NCBI GenBank assembly: GCA_903813345.2
Contig: CAIIXF020000011.1
Span: 24,174,166 to 24,238,165 of the forward strand
DNA length: 64,000 nt
Reading direction: 5' to 3'
Source: Owenia fusiformis
Taxonomy: Eukaryota > Annelida > Polychaeta > Sabellida > Oweniidae
The notes under the pieces are model-generated. The model ran no database searches. It worked only from the letters and a program-made list of their open reading frames with translations, and was not told where the DNA came from. A program made the translations under genes and the position numbers. Each line of letters opens with the position of its first letter. Position 1 is the first letter of the stretch. Below, one piece after another: positions 23,016 to 35,129 of the stretch.

Positions 23016-23686
23016 CAGATGTCCATCAGGATATGCACTGGTACCCCTCACATGTATATCATATTCTTCCTGCACTTGCCCTCCCCCAAATATAGTATAC
23101 AGATGTCCATCAGGATATGCACTGGTACCCCTAACATGTATATCATATTCTTCCTGCACTTGCCCTCCCCCAAATATAGTATACAGATGTCCATCAGGAT
23201 ATGCACTGGTACCCCTCACATGTATATCATATTCTTCCTGCACTTGCCCTCCCCCAAATATAGTATACAGATGTCCATCAGGATATGCACTGGTACCCCT
23301 AACATGTATATCATATTCTTCCTGCACTTGCCCTCCCCCAAATATAGTATACAGATGTCCATCAGGATATGCACTGGTACCCCTCACATGTATATCATAT
23401 TCTTCCTGCACTTGCCCTCCCCCAAATATAGTATACAGATGTCCATCAGGATATGCACTGGTACCCCTCACATGTATATCATATTCTTCCTGCACTTGCC
23501 CTCCCCCAAATAAGTATACAGATGTCCATCAGGATATGCACTGGTACTCCTCACATGTATATCATATTCTTCCTGCACTTGCCCTCCCCCAAATATAGTA
23601 TACAGATGTCCATCAGGATATGCACTGGTACCCCTCACATGTATATCATATTCTTCCTGCACTTGCCCTCCCCCAAATCTAGTATA
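23016..23686. repeat. 84-bp minisatellite, eight copies
   Basis: Unit starts lie at 23016, 23100, 23184, 23268, 23352, 23436, 23519 and 23603. Copies are almost identical. Copies 1-4 alternate CCTCACATG and CCTAACATG, so the recent amplification unit was probably a 168-bp dimer. One base is lost in the sixth copy. Because 84 is a multiple of three, frames of 172 codons (+) and 160 codons (-) run through the array; they reflect periodicity, not a gene. Diverged remnants with GTGATGCATGCAT or GTATATGCACTG continue to about 24000. Confidence 0.95.
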
Positions 23687-24002
23687 CAGATGGCTGTCAG
23701 GATCCTAGTGATGCATGCATTACCTTATATTATGATATACTCCTGTCTACTGTACTCATTCCCCACTAATAACTATGAGGATTTTAGTGATGTATGCATC
23801 ACCATTAGCATGTATCATTTTGTTTTATTTAGGTATATGCACTGCACATACACCCCCTCCCTCAGTCTGCAGTTGACTGGCTGCAAGGATCATACAGATT
23901 AATCACCACAACCTCCCCCTGTGTGTATATCATATTCTGATTTAGGTGTATGCACTGTACTTACCACCTTTTACTAGTACTATCTTCTACATCTTTAGGT
24001 AC

Positions 24003-24072
24003 CCACAAGCATTTGAGTCTGGTAATGGTAACAAATGGCAGGTGGTGATATTTTGCATCTTAATGCCTTGTT
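24003..24072 (+). repeat. Short copy of the GTGGTGACAT interspersed repeat
   Basis: Only the ACAAATGGCAGGTGGTGATA / TTTTGCATCTTAATGCC end is present, with CCCACAAGCATTTG before it. Confidence 0.5.
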
Positions 24073-24307
24073 TTATTTAGGACATGTACTGACTTACCCC
24101 CATTTTACTGTCTACTACATCTTATAGAGAACTTTCACCAGGATCCTCCCGAAAAAGAGCCCACAAGTATTATTTCACTTTTTGCCTTATTATTCTCAGA
24201 AATACTTGAGTAAGCCTCGTTATGAGAAAAATAAAAAGTTTTCTTGGGTTGAAATTAACATATATTTGGTCCCCTTGTATCATTTCCAGGTCAACCCTTG
24301 CATTATA

Positions 24308-24410
24308 ATGTCACCACCACAAGTTATAGTCTTCAACTTTTTTGTGAACGTTGGGCAACAGGCAGGTGGCATCTTTAACAAATGGCAGGTGGTGACATTT
24401 TGCCTTGTTA
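24308..24410 (+). repeat. Copy of the GTGGTGACAT interspersed repeat with inverted ends
   Basis: It starts ATGTCACCACCACAAGT and ends ACAAATGGCAGGTGGTGACAT, so ATGTCACCACC/GGTGGTGACAT are inverted ends of a roughly 95-bp miniature element. Confidence 0.65.
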
Positions 24411-26170
24411 CTGATGAGTCAATAACGCATTGCAGTTTATTTGTTTTTAAGGGAAAAGTAAGTTATATACATGAATAATTCGATTAATCACAGCACCTTG
24501 GAGTAATTGAGCAACCGGACCTTGGATAGTTTATCTAAATATTTGTCTTTCATATGGTGTAAGATAAATCATCTGCTGTGCCTGAAAATCAGGGAGCAGA
24601 AATATGGCCTTAAAATATGATATCCGGGATCTTAATTCAGAGAACTCAAATGGCTCCAACACTCAGGCATGATATATGTAAGGCTGGATCCATGGACATT
24701 TTTTTTGATTTTTTTTAAATCAGGGAATCGGGGACAGGGAAATCCTGACTATGGATGCCTCTTGCAGGAACAAAACCCTTTTTTACCTGATATAATAATT
24801 CCCAGGATTTTTTCCTATTTATACCTATTTGTCATCTTCAATTGCTAATTCATATGAATCTTTTATTGTTATAGGGGGCACCATACACCTTTCAGTGGTG
24901 TCTCGCTCCCTTCAACATCTTTGTATTGTTGTATGCACTTTTATATATATATATTTTGTATGCACTATGATATATTTAATAAATTGAAAATCTTTTAGAC
25001 CCCTCCTCCCTTTATGATTTGTCATTGTGATGTTGGTGTTCAATCCCTTGAATAAGAGAAAAGTGAAAAATAAGGAAGTGTTGTTTAACTTTGATAGGGT
25101 TTGTCAACACATGTGTTATATCAGATATACTTGACTTGAGAGGGTGCTATGGAAAAAATCAAACTCTGTCAGACAGCTTAGCACAGTAGTACATACTCCC
25201 ACACATTTGATATCAATTAAAGATAAACATTTTGAACAGCTCTCATACCTTGGGGTGTATTACATAATGTGAATGTTATGTTTGGGTATGTGAAGGGTAC
25301 CAGGTGCATGAGGAAGCAGTAAGGGGGCGGGAATTAAGTAAATGCCCTACTAAAGCAAATGTTTTATTGATATGTGATACATACATCAAAGTAGGATTTC
25401 TGATTCATAAATCAAATGATAAAATCAGCAGGTGATACTTCCATCAAAGTAAGTTTTTCATCCTGATTCATAAACATAACGAGGGGCTGACCAAAAAAAT
25501 CTGGGGCCCTCATCTGTACCAAAACTACATGCAAAAATTGTCGGTGAAAATGACTAACCACGCTCTTCAAAATCTGAAATTACGTAAGGGAAGTAAAGTT
25601 TGATGAATGTAATGAAACAAACAAACAAACAAACAAAATCAACCAAATCTCTGCTATCCATATTGCAAGAAGTATTTCAATTGTAATTTCGTATTTTCCA
25701 AGATTGATCCATTTTCTACACAGGGGTTGATTCTAAACAAAACAGACCCACTAGGGGTCAAATGTTAACTAAACCACAACACATTGAGAGATAAATGCCA
25801 TGTTTACGGAAATGATTTCTTGTTTCAATGTGCACCTACCAGAAATCCGGGTGCATCTCCATTTTCTTTAAGAGAGTCTGGCATGTATCAAGGTCAAGGT
25901 CATACCACCAGTCAGCTACCTGATCTTTGTCAGGGAAAAGGGAAACAGTGTTTAACATGGTATGGTCAATAAAGATTATAAAATAAAACATTATGTCTGA
26001 TATGGGCCTACATAGAGATATAATGTCCCTGTGTTGCTCCGTTCTGTAAAACATGTTTCTGTTTTTTTGTTTCAGAATAAGGCCTCATTTGGAAAAATGG
26101 GTCTCTTTTTTAATTAGGCAAACGTTTTAAATGCGGGTGCCCAAATTTTCATAAATGCCCCATGTTCAGT

Positions 26171-26338
26171 TAAACCTGTGAAAGTGGAACACATTTGTTA
26201 AATGTACTTCTAATTGGTTTTAAATTTGGGATGTTCATTTCATATTAAGTTGCCACTTTGGAAGTGTTCTTTGGGGGTGTTCCACTTTTTTGAGGTATTC
26301 CATATCCAGAGGTGTTCTTCTTTACAGGTTGTACTGTA
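26171..26338. repeat. Copy of the AACACC family
   Basis: It starts CAGTTAAACCTGTGAAAGTG and contains GGAACACATTTGTTAAATG, TGTTCCACTTTTTTGAGG and ACAGGTTGTACTGTA at the far end. The ends are an inverted pair (TACAGT..AACCTGT/ACAGGTT..ACTGTA). Confidence 0.65.
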
Positions 26339-26501
26339 ATACTGTTGCTCCTCATAACATTATACTTTCCCCAACTGTCTCAGTGCATCAACAAAAAGTG
26401 CCAAATCTAAAGTGATTGAATGATTATTTTGATGACTTAGTTATGATTTAAACAGAATCAAGAAACACAAGGGTATAAATTTATAACATTTATATTTCCA
26501 G

Positions 26502-26630
26502 GCACCTAAAAAGCGGAACAGAAAGGCCAAGAAAGAGCAGACGGACAGTTTCGATAACCTTGTCAGCAAATACAGGAAGACAATCACATCTGCTAATTTG
26601 AAGAAAAAAGGCGGGAAATGGTTTGACTAA
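26502..26630 (+). CDS. RBM28-like protein, terminal coding exon
   Basis: The acceptor ATTTCCAG is followed by 42 residues and TAA (26628-26630). The peptide starts APKKRNRKAKKEQ, has FDNLVSKYRKTITS and ends KKKGGKWFD. Human RBM28 likewise ends with a FxxLVxxYxxKL segment and a KWFD-type terminus, so this is the true C-terminus. It is in phase with the exon ending at 2140, 24.4 kb upstream. Confidence 0.9.
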   Translation, partial: APKKRNRKAKKEQTDSFDNLVSKYRKTITSANLKKKGGKWFD

Positions 26631-26916
26631 TCTAAATTAAAAATCCTAGTTGTGAATGGATGAAAAAATCAAATATTTGAAACTCAAGGAAACAAAATTG
26701 AAGATAATTTAGAAAAGTATAAGAATGAAATGTACTTTCAGAAAGTGTTACATCTAAATAAGCTCACAAATAAGACCCAAAGGGAGAAATATTTTTCACC
26801 TAAAATGCTCACATTTTAGGAGAGTTCTCATTTGTATAGAATGAAACTGAGAAATATCTGTAGAGATATTCCAACCATGGGTGTATTACATAAAATAATG
26901 AATTGTACATTATACA

Positions 26917-26922
26917 ATAAAA
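26917..26922 (+). terminator. Candidate RBM28 polyadenylation signal AATAAA
   Basis: It lies 287 bp after the stop codon in an AT-rich 3' UTR. Confidence 0.5.
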
Positions 26923-27769
26923 CCTATGTTAACTTCGACAGTCAGTCACAGTAGTGTTCACTCTGGACAAGTTTTACTGCAAATGTATATTTAGTATTCG
27001 TGACAAAAGAATGTATAACTGTTGTAAAAGAACAATATATTGTGTCATGCATATAAAACATTGAGGCTACTTGACTTACATTTTATCTATGTCAATAATT
27101 GCAAAAATCAAGTAGATTCCTATTAATAAATAAAATATAAAACATGAAGAATTAATCAATATATTACTGTTCCTAATCTTGTTATGCTAAGAGATACATC
27201 TAAGATGTAACATGTTTAACAATGGATGAAAACGTATATGATTTTAGCGAGGTGGTAACACTCATGAATGGTCAATTTTGACTTGAAAGTGGTCACATTT
27301 AGAAATAGCTTGCTTCAATGAATGCGAATTTGTGGAGCATTTTTACTCCATTCTTAACAATGTAACAGCAGTGGGTTTTCTAGAGAGTCAATGATCCAAC
27401 ATTAAATATGTTGGAATTTTTTTAAATGATTGAAAAACATATGAAACCCTGTTCAACTCAAAACATTTTGCTTTGAAATGATTTTCTATGCTTTTCAAAA
27501 GACTCATTTACTATTGGTTAGATCTGGGAATCTATAAGAGGCTAACAGATAATAAAAATAAAGAGTTGCGATTTTCTGGGTTAAGATCTGTTTTTCTAAG
27601 AATAGTAATATTGTTTTGCAATTTGTCTAGTTATCGTGTGAACATGTCAGAATGATACAAGTTCAGTAACTAGAGCACTTGATTAAAACCTTAAAAGTAA
27701 ATCTCAATCTCGATTTATTGCAGTCTGAATATCCTTTGAGTGTTGGCTTTGATGTCTCGTCTTATTATT

Positions 27770-27960
27770 TTATCCATGGAAGTTTAGGAGATATAGAGAA
27801 TGTCTTCGTCTTTCCGTACTTCCGTCCATCCATAAATCTGAATGTACATCCATCCTTCCAGGCAATAATTCAAAAAAAGTTGGGTCAATGTTGTCAGTAT
27901 TATAATGCAGATGCCCAATTTGAGCATTAAGCGGAAAAGTGGAGAGATTTTTTGAAATTT
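27770..27960. mobile_element. Decayed left end of the 9480-type element
   Basis: ATCCATGGAAGTTTAGGAGATATAGAGAA, a degraded CCGT/CATCC stretch and CAGGCAATAATTCAAAAAAAGTTGG parallel the left 150 bp of the element at 9480. The small frames across it are not genes. From 26923 to 27769 I see nothing else. Confidence 0.5.
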
Positions 27961-28542
27961 TAGATGTAAACACTTAGAAGCATAATACACTTTCTTTTGA
28001 CAGCTTTTATATAAAAATGATTGGATTATGTAAGATGATGTAATCTGGTAATCACATAATCTTATTTCTTTTCTGGGTACAAATCAATCTCTCTGTTCTT
28101 AAAATTTCTTAAAAAGGCCAATACTCATAATATTTTTCTTGAACTCAGCAGGATATGGTGAAACCTGATCATAAAAATCATAAATGGCATTTATGTATTT
28201 TGTCAATGGTAGAGAGGATGTGTTCCAATCAAGGTCTAATCACATCTCTTGTTAAGCCCATTCCTAATTCTCCATTCTGCACTCAAAAAACAATCTCATT
28301 TCAATTGTCATTAAAAATTATCACCCACAGTGCTCATATTTCACACATGGAATATAACTGTTTAGTTATTGCTTATCTTAACCTTTACTGATATAAATCT
28401 TTAACAAAGAAATGGGTTCCATTTTTATTGCATGTGCATGTACATGTACTTTGTATCATATTTTATATTCAAAGTAGGAGTTCCTGGCATCACAAAGTCT
28501 TTTAATTTTGTAATATTATATCTAGATGCAAATTAAAAGATA

Positions 28543-28619
28543 CAGGGTGTTCATAAGGCTTTTTTCACTTCTACATTGACTTTGTATGCTAATTGTAAAG
28601 AGATACTATGGACACCCTG
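28543..28619. mobile_element. 77-bp mariner-like miniature element
   Basis: Ends CAGGGTGTTCA and TGGACACCCTG are inverted and flanked by TA (28541-28542 and 28620-28621). A CAGGGTGTCC terminus with a TA target is widespread in Tc1/mariner-derived miniatures. From 28622 to 30432 I see no gene. Confidence 0.7.
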
Positions 28620-30432
28620 TATATAATTCATGGGATCATATCTAACTGTGAATTTTTGTCTTACTTTCACTAAAAACAAATGCATGTACTTGATTTGTGT
28701 TCTTGATAAAATTTATATGTCAAACAAAAAATGTTCAATATTTTAGCTAAATGTAGTGCCTCTTCAATCAACTTCCTACTTAAGCAACTTATAGCAACTA
28801 CCAGAAGTGGTCACATTTATAGTCTCCTACCGTTTGTAGGTGGTGTTCAGTGGTGTGTGTTGGCAATTGATATCCAATACCTATGTGAAATTGTTACATT
28901 ATTCTGAAATTGTATATTTTCAAATAGACCTCTACAGTGTTTTATTATTTAGAAACCCCTAAAGAATTATTTATCCCATTTCAGAAACAGCAAAAGTGAT
29001 TCCTGCATCCCCCGAGTTTAATCAAAATTCATGCATTTTAAAAAAGTTTTTTTGAAATAAAAAAGTATGGACATTTTTGGGCTCACCCCGTATATGACAT
29101 AATAACCTTTTAATTAGTTAAATTAAGGATCAAGGTAATGAATAACTAACATACATCAATCTTTGATTTGAAGAGTTCTTATACTCTGAGAGTTTCCTGG
29201 GGGATTTAGATCTTCTTTGAACAAGTATAAATCTGACAGGTTGTGGGAGATACCCTAATATGAAACCTCACCCCGATCACAACTATTAAACACCCTTTCT
29301 ATCTCAACCTGAAAGAAATGTCTTATATTCTTGCAGCATTATACATTATAGAGTTTAATCCCCACTCCTATATTGTTAAATCCTTTCTTAGTTCACTATT
29401 TCGTTTGTAAATGACAATTAAAGAGAGGATTAAAGTGACGTTTTATGATTAGACAAGCTAGAATTACAAGGGGCTAGGGAGATAATGTCAGACAATTTAT
29501 TTCAATCATAATCTTCCAGTAACATGCTACTTGGCGGAAGTTCCTCCCACAGTTTAAAGCAATAATTCTTGTTCTTTCTGATCTAAATAATTATGCACAC
29601 AAAGTACACATGGGGGTGGAAGTTGGGGGCTGGAATAAAAATTGTTACCATACCTGCTACATCTTTATCAAAAAATTAAAGTCATTGGCCATGGCAGACA
29701 CCCCATCCCCCTCACCATCATCTTTTGGTCTAAACGAGGCTCATTTTTGGGCTCATCGTGGGCTTTTCAGGATATCCATCTCATTTTTGAAAACAAGAAC
29801 TTATTGCCCCAACCCCTCCCCCGCCACAATGCCAATTCTTGGTCTGTTCCTGGAAGGCATGGACCTATTTTCTCTCAACAAAGGGGACATATACTGCCAG
29901 ACTAAATAAATGTTTATGAACTGAAACGCAAGCTATAAATTTAACTTGGCCTGATATATGACCTAATGATCTTTGCATGATTCACCAACAAATATTCTGC
30001 AATTCTGGCAGACAGATTGTATTCCCATTGGCCCATTTAGGGGGCATCTCAACCACCAATAGTTTAAGGTAAGGTAAGTTCCTTGGGGTTCCTGGACCCA
30101 TCATATGAAAGACCTCTAGTGTGGTATACATGGTCCCATCATATGGGGGACCTCTAGTGTGGGGGTCTTCCTGAAGACAGTGTATCTCTATTAATCAATG
30201 TAATATTCGATGTACTAATAGTAAGATTTACCTCAAGGTGTGGAGCATTAAAGGTGTGGGCATCCTTACAATTGTAAGGTTATTTCTCAAGATAAACATG
30301 CTGTATATGGTCTCCCTATATGTATTGAGTCCTCTGTATGGTTGTATGATAAGTACAACTCCCAGCAAAGAATGTGCCAAGCAAGGAGTCATCCTAAAGG
30401 AATAAAGTCGAAGGGCTTTACACTTTAAGTTA

Positions 30433-31296
30433 CAACTCCCCTCCATAAGTTTGGCAACCTTAGCTCCCCCATTCAACTACGTATTAAAGCCTCTTTACGT
30501 TTGAATTTTTTACTTAACCAGCGATGAAATAACTTATAATATTGATGGAAAGGTAACTTGACTTTATTTCCAATACCTCCAATTTTTATCACGTTTTTTC
30601 CTCAATTTCAATAGGTCAAAAACTGATGATTTTGATGAATTTTTGAAAATCGTCATTCCCATGTAATCCAATGGGAAATGGAGGGTTCGGGGCAAATCAG
30701 AAATCGGGATATCTTTTCAGTAAAAGATTCAGCAAAAATATTTTTATATAGCAAATTAAATTGTCTAACTTTTTTGTACACTAAGTGTTTAGTTTATTTG
30801 ACGAATACTAAAGTTACAGCGCTTCAAAGTCATTTTTGGAAATAATTTTTCGCCTTCTGTGTTATTTCAATAGGATTTTTTTTTTGATAAAACAAATTTT
30901 ACTTTAATGCCCTATAACTTTGTTGAACCTGAAGAAACATATCAATTTTTTGTTAAATAAAATTAGCAAATTCAATTGCCTACCTAACTCGTATTTTTGC
31001 AAGGACTCGGATGGATAGATATATATGACTTGCGGCAAACCTACCATTTCTCATTGGTTAACATGGGAATGTCGATTTTCAAAAATTCATCAAATTTATC
31101 ATCAATTTTCGACTTATTGTAATTGAGGAAAAAATTGAGAAACTTTGGAGGTATTGGAAATAAATTCAAATTAAGTTTCCATCAATAGTATAAGTATTTT
31201 CATCGCAGATTAAGTAAATAAAAATTCAAAGGTAAAGAGGCTTTAACACGTAGTTCAATGGGGGAGCTAAGGTTGCCAAACTTATGGAGGGGAGTG
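30433..31296. mobile_element. Foldback-type element with arms of about 250 bp
   Basis: Left (30433 on) and right (to 31296) ends are inverted: CTCCCCTCCATAAGTTTGGC, AACCTTAGCTCCCCCATT, AAAGCCTCTTTAC and TTGATGGAAA appear reverse-complemented in order at 31040-31296. TA is present on both sides (30431-30432 and 31297-31298). No transposase frame is seen. Confidence 0.75.
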
Positions 31297-31465
31297 TATC
31301 ATTATGGGTCTTCATCAATTATGGTACCTCTCAATGTATGGGCTTTACCTGCACTTCCGTCTGCCTCAGGTATGAGGTAATTTTGTGAGGTCACTGTATC
31401 TTTTGACTAGGGTAAGAGATGTGATTTCGTGAGGGTACCTGACCAAGGTTTCAATCCCATTAGCC

Positions 31466-31642
31466 CACTGCCGGATCCAGAAGCTAACAGGGGGCGGGAC
31501 GCATTTCAAATAAGAAAAAATGTAAGGCCCATTTTTGATAATTTGGCCTAGTAATGTCCTAAAAGGCCCACTAATTGAGGCCCTACAAAACCTTTTGGCC
31601 TACTTTTTTTCTGGGCCCACCCAGGGGGAGGGCATGCCAGTG
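31466..31642 (+). mobile_element. 177-bp CACTG...CAGTG miniature element
   Basis: Ends CACTGCCGGATCCAG and GCATGCCAGTG are an imperfect inverted pair, with flanks TAGCC and TGGCC. The interior is full of GGCCCA/TGGGCC phrases like the copy at 32666. Confidence 0.6.
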
Positions 31643-32665
31643 TGGCCAATCAAAAAAATTGACTACAACAACAATTGAAAATTACTATAACTAACTTTAT
31701 TCCTGAAATATAGAGATTATGAGATGATCCATCATAACAGTCTTGATGTTGGATTGCAGCTGTAACAATCACGTGACCAGTTGAAAGATGTTTCAGTGTT
31801 TCTTACTCCCTTCTGCAGGCCTACATCCATTCCGAACACAAAAACAACCATTCTGTATCTGGAGTAGACTAAATTGTTCCGGGAGAGAAAGTTTTTATCT
31901 TGTGGTATCTTACTCTGCTTACTACATAACAAATAGACCAGAATAACCTGAAGGTAGAAGCAAGACGCACACTGCCGCAATCGTAGGTACCATAACATAA
32001 CTGCATCAACAGATGAACGGAGATTGATGCCGATTCGGAAGCACTATATAGCTCAATAAGCTGGAACAGTTCAATCTAAGATTATGGAGCTTGTGTAAAC
32101 AAAATTGTTGATTGAGATTTTTGATTGTGTCGCATAACCATAAACACAATCGCTTTGGAGCACATTTTCAGAGAATTGGATTTGGATTCGAAGTGTGATT
32201 ATTTTAGGATATAGGTGTAAGACTAGTAAGTATATGTAGACTGGTAGATGCTGATCATGTTTTAAATATATTTCTTATTATCGGACGATAACTCATTTAG
32301 CCGGGCAGTGGTGATCAGTCTAAAACTATATGTGTCAGCAGGGGAGAATGTATCTGGTGTCGTAAGAAACAGATAAGCTAATCCAGAAATATAATTGTCC
32401 CCTTTCTATGCGCCATCTCTCCTTGTTTAGCCCTTAGATGACTTGCTCTGGCAACCAATTAAAAAACAAATGTAATTAGGTTACAATAAGCTAACGTAAA
32501 GGGGACATTTAACACTGGGGGACAACTTTATTTGTTCATTGGCCCTTTTGGATTTAAACTTAAGAATGAAGACTAATTAGAAGGGACGTCGAACTCTGGT
32601 ACCATTTGCATTCATTTTGTTATAAGACTACTGAAAATTGTTTGGAGGTCTGCTTTCTATGTATG

Positions 32666-32935
32666 CACTGGCGGATCTGGGGGGGGGGGCAGGCCCCTCC
32701 CCCCTTGGGTGGGCCCAGAAAAATAAAATTGGGCCCAAAAACATTTTTGAGCCAAAAAAGCCCCTAAGCCCCCAAAAAGTGGGCCTCTTTGGTCATAAAT
32801 GGGCCTTAAGGCCTTATTTTTTAATTTTAGGCCAAATGAAGAAAAAGGGCCTCAACATTTCAAAATTTGAGCCCACTTTTTTCTCAGGCCAGAATTTTGC
32901 CCCCCCCCCCTTGTTGGTTCCCAGTTCCGCCCCTG
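32666..32935 (+). mobile_element. 270-bp CACTGGCGG...CCCCTG miniature element, target duplication GTATG
   Basis: GTATG flanks at 32661-32665 and 32936-32940. Ends are CACTGGCGGATCTGGG and CCCAGTTCCGCCCCTG. The interior has GGGCCT/AGGCCC phrases and C/G runs. Between this and 31642 I see a 31732-31998 minus-strand frame with a hydrophobic N-terminus but no recognisable family. Confidence 0.75.
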
Positions 32936-33104
32936 GTATGTACTGTTAGATATGCTATCGAGCTGTTTATTTTGATACGTAAATAGTGGTATTATAGTTT
33001 CTCATTAGTTTCGTTTATTTGGATTGATGGTCAACTTATGATGATTTTGGAATTTTCAAAGCAGTACGGTTTGATGGCATGTAAGCAAGTTTGGCTGTAT
33101 TATA

Positions 33105-33180
33105 CCCTGCGTGCAGAGTCTAGTTAAACTACGAAGACGAAGCTCTCTTTTAAGAAGTGAAGTCAAACGAATGCAAAGGG
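33105..33180. mobile_element. 76-bp TA-flanked miniature related to the 13830 element
   Basis: It starts CCCTGCGTGCAGAGTCTAGT and ends AAACGAATGCAAAGGG, flanked by TA on both sides. It is the two ends of the 373-bp element joined directly. From 33183 to 34189 I see no gene. Confidence 0.7.
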
Positions 33181-34189
33181 TAGCTGTATTAGCAGGTTTT
33201 TATAATAAAATGAATTTATGTGGGTCTAAATGTTCCTGTTGTAAATATTCACGAAATGTTGAGATAACATGCTCACATCTGGCAACGTTGATAAAAAAAA
33301 TATACAAATGCGAATCGTATCGAGCAGAGTAGGCATTTTTGAACGTACGCGATCATTTGTAAATATGTGAGTGAAATATTTTTGCTGTTTCTTCTTAAAA
33401 CACTTACAGTATATTGCTTTATTTACAACTAGGCCTAGATGGTACCGTGTAAACGTTGAAGGTCATCAATCTGTCAGTTTCCAATTTATTTCAAAGGTTT
33501 GTTTGTGCAAGTACAATGTATTTTAATAAAAAACCTTGCCAAATACTTAATGTGCTCACTGCTCTCAATGACTTTACAGTGTTTACTACATCGGTTTGTT
33601 TTTGTAGTTGTTATTGTTTCGGTTTTATAGAGCATTCTCAAGTTTTACCCTGGATTGCGTCGTTTGGATTTCTACTAAGATACTCAAGAAGAAGTAAACG
33701 CTTTGTATATTGATTATTTCAAACAAAGAGCAAGAATACGAATTATTTATCATAGAAATGGTTTCGATGGGTCTTGCTACTCATTTGCGTTGTTGTCAGT
33801 GACGTATAGACTGTCAACTCATGGAATGAATGCTCATATAGACTATTATTACAACGAAGACGGACTGGGTGCTTAAGTTATCAATTCACGTTTTTCTTAT
33901 CCAACAAAACAGTGGTAAATCCTGATTAGATCATTTAGAATGTCATAAGCCGGAATTTATAGAGACTAATCATGTATTTTACCTGATCTAAAACGTATTA
34001 TTATAGACTCAATAGTCTGATCCTCAATGACTTGTGAAATATTACAGTTAATATGCTAAGTCTAAGAGCAAGTCGACCTCACAGAATGCATTGAATATGA
34101 AATGGCGATTACGAGATCCAATGAGTCTATTTAGGTTTTCATGATGAAATATTCACTTAATGTGGAACTTTTGATTTACTTATCATGCT

Positions 34190-34880
34190 TCTTTTGTTGG
34201 TATGATGGAATATTTACTAACCACGTTGCTTTTGTTGTTATTTATATCTTTACGTTGGAATATTTACTTACCATTGTACTGTAGTTGCATCGTTGAATAT
34301 TAGCTCACCGTCTAGCTTTTGTTGTTATTATGGAATATTTACTTATCTTATTACAGACCATTTACTTATCATGTTACATTTGTTATTGTCATGGATTATT
34401 TATGTTGTTATCATGGAATATTTACTCACCATGACTATACTACGTTTTTGTTATTATCGAATATATGTAGCTTTTGTTGTTATCATGGAACGTTTACTTA
34501 TCATGGAATAATTACTTAACATGCAACTTTTGTTGTTATCATGGAATATTTACTTAACATGTAACTTTTATTGTTGTCATGGAATATTTACTTAACTTGT
34601 AAGTTTTGTTGTTATCATGGAATATTTAATTATCACCTAACCTTTGTTGTTATTATGGACTATTTACTCACCGTGCTACTTTTTGTTATTATAGAATGTA
34701 TGCAGCTTTTGTTGTTATCATGGAACGTGTACTCATCATGTAACTTTTGTTGGTTTTATGGAATATTTACTTGGCATGTAACTTTTGTTGTTATCATGGA
34801 ATATTTAATTATCACGACACGTAACCTTTGTTATCATGGAACGTTTACTCATCATGTAAATTTTGTAGTTATTATAGAAG
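34190..34880 (+). repeat. Minisatellite of about 38 bp (left array)
   Basis: Units read TCATGGAATATTTACTTA / ACATGTAACTTTTGTTGTTA with variants; regular 38-bp spacing is seen from 34503 to 34617. Frames across it (for example 34571-34888) are repeat artefacts. The reverse-complement array is at 38030. Confidence 0.85.
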
Positions 34881-35129
34881 AACCATAAGATGGCCATGTT
34901 CGTCGTCATATTACTTATAATATCTTACAGCTCTGGCCCCCTACCTTTTATTTTAGGTACCCTTATGCCTTATCTCTATAGAACCCACGTCATTCTATAG
35001 CTCGTCAGGTTTCTAAAATGGTTAATATTTAAAAAGAACAATATATCCTTCTTTAGACTGATAAGGAATAATCAACAGTGCAACCTCGAGAACTAAAAGT
35101 ACAAAACGTACAAGTAGTATAGCGTTTAA

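Larger units (their letters stand above)
2141..26501 (+). other. 24-kb last intron of RBM28, host of a nested antisense gene and many repeats
   Basis: The intron is bounded by AAG|GTAATT at 2141 and TTTCCAG|GCACC at 26501, and the flanking exons are both phase 0. It contains the antisense galactosyltransferase (15899-17356) and the repeats listed separately. In 2141-5379 I see no gene. A stretch near 3340-3478 ending in GAAATAAACCATTAAAAAA resembles a retroposon 3' end but is too short to classify. A decayed copy of the AACACC family starts near 4003 (ACAGTAAAACCTGTCATAAT). In 7310-8600, 17400-18430 and 24480-26170 I see no gene. A short AAAC microsatellite lies at 25615-25640. Confidence 0.8.

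Noticed and set aside
23016-23686. CRISPR-like regular spacing
   Set aside because: The whole 84-bp unit is repeated with no unique spacers, and the genome is eukaryotic.
22995-23902. Repeat-protein frames of 149-172 codons
   Set aside because: Explained by an 84-bp unit divisible by three; both strands are equally open and a one-base deletion breaks the frame without compensation.
24676-24766. Possible small element with GGATCCATG/TATGGATGCC ends
   Set aside because: The inverted match is too short and imperfect, with no duplication.
31732-31998. Minus-strand frame with ATG and hydrophobic N-terminus
   Set aside because: It looks a little like a type II membrane protein start, but no downstream exon or family motif could be found.
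34293-34888. Frames rich in Tyr, Phe and Cys
   Set aside because: They are products of the 38-bp minisatellite.
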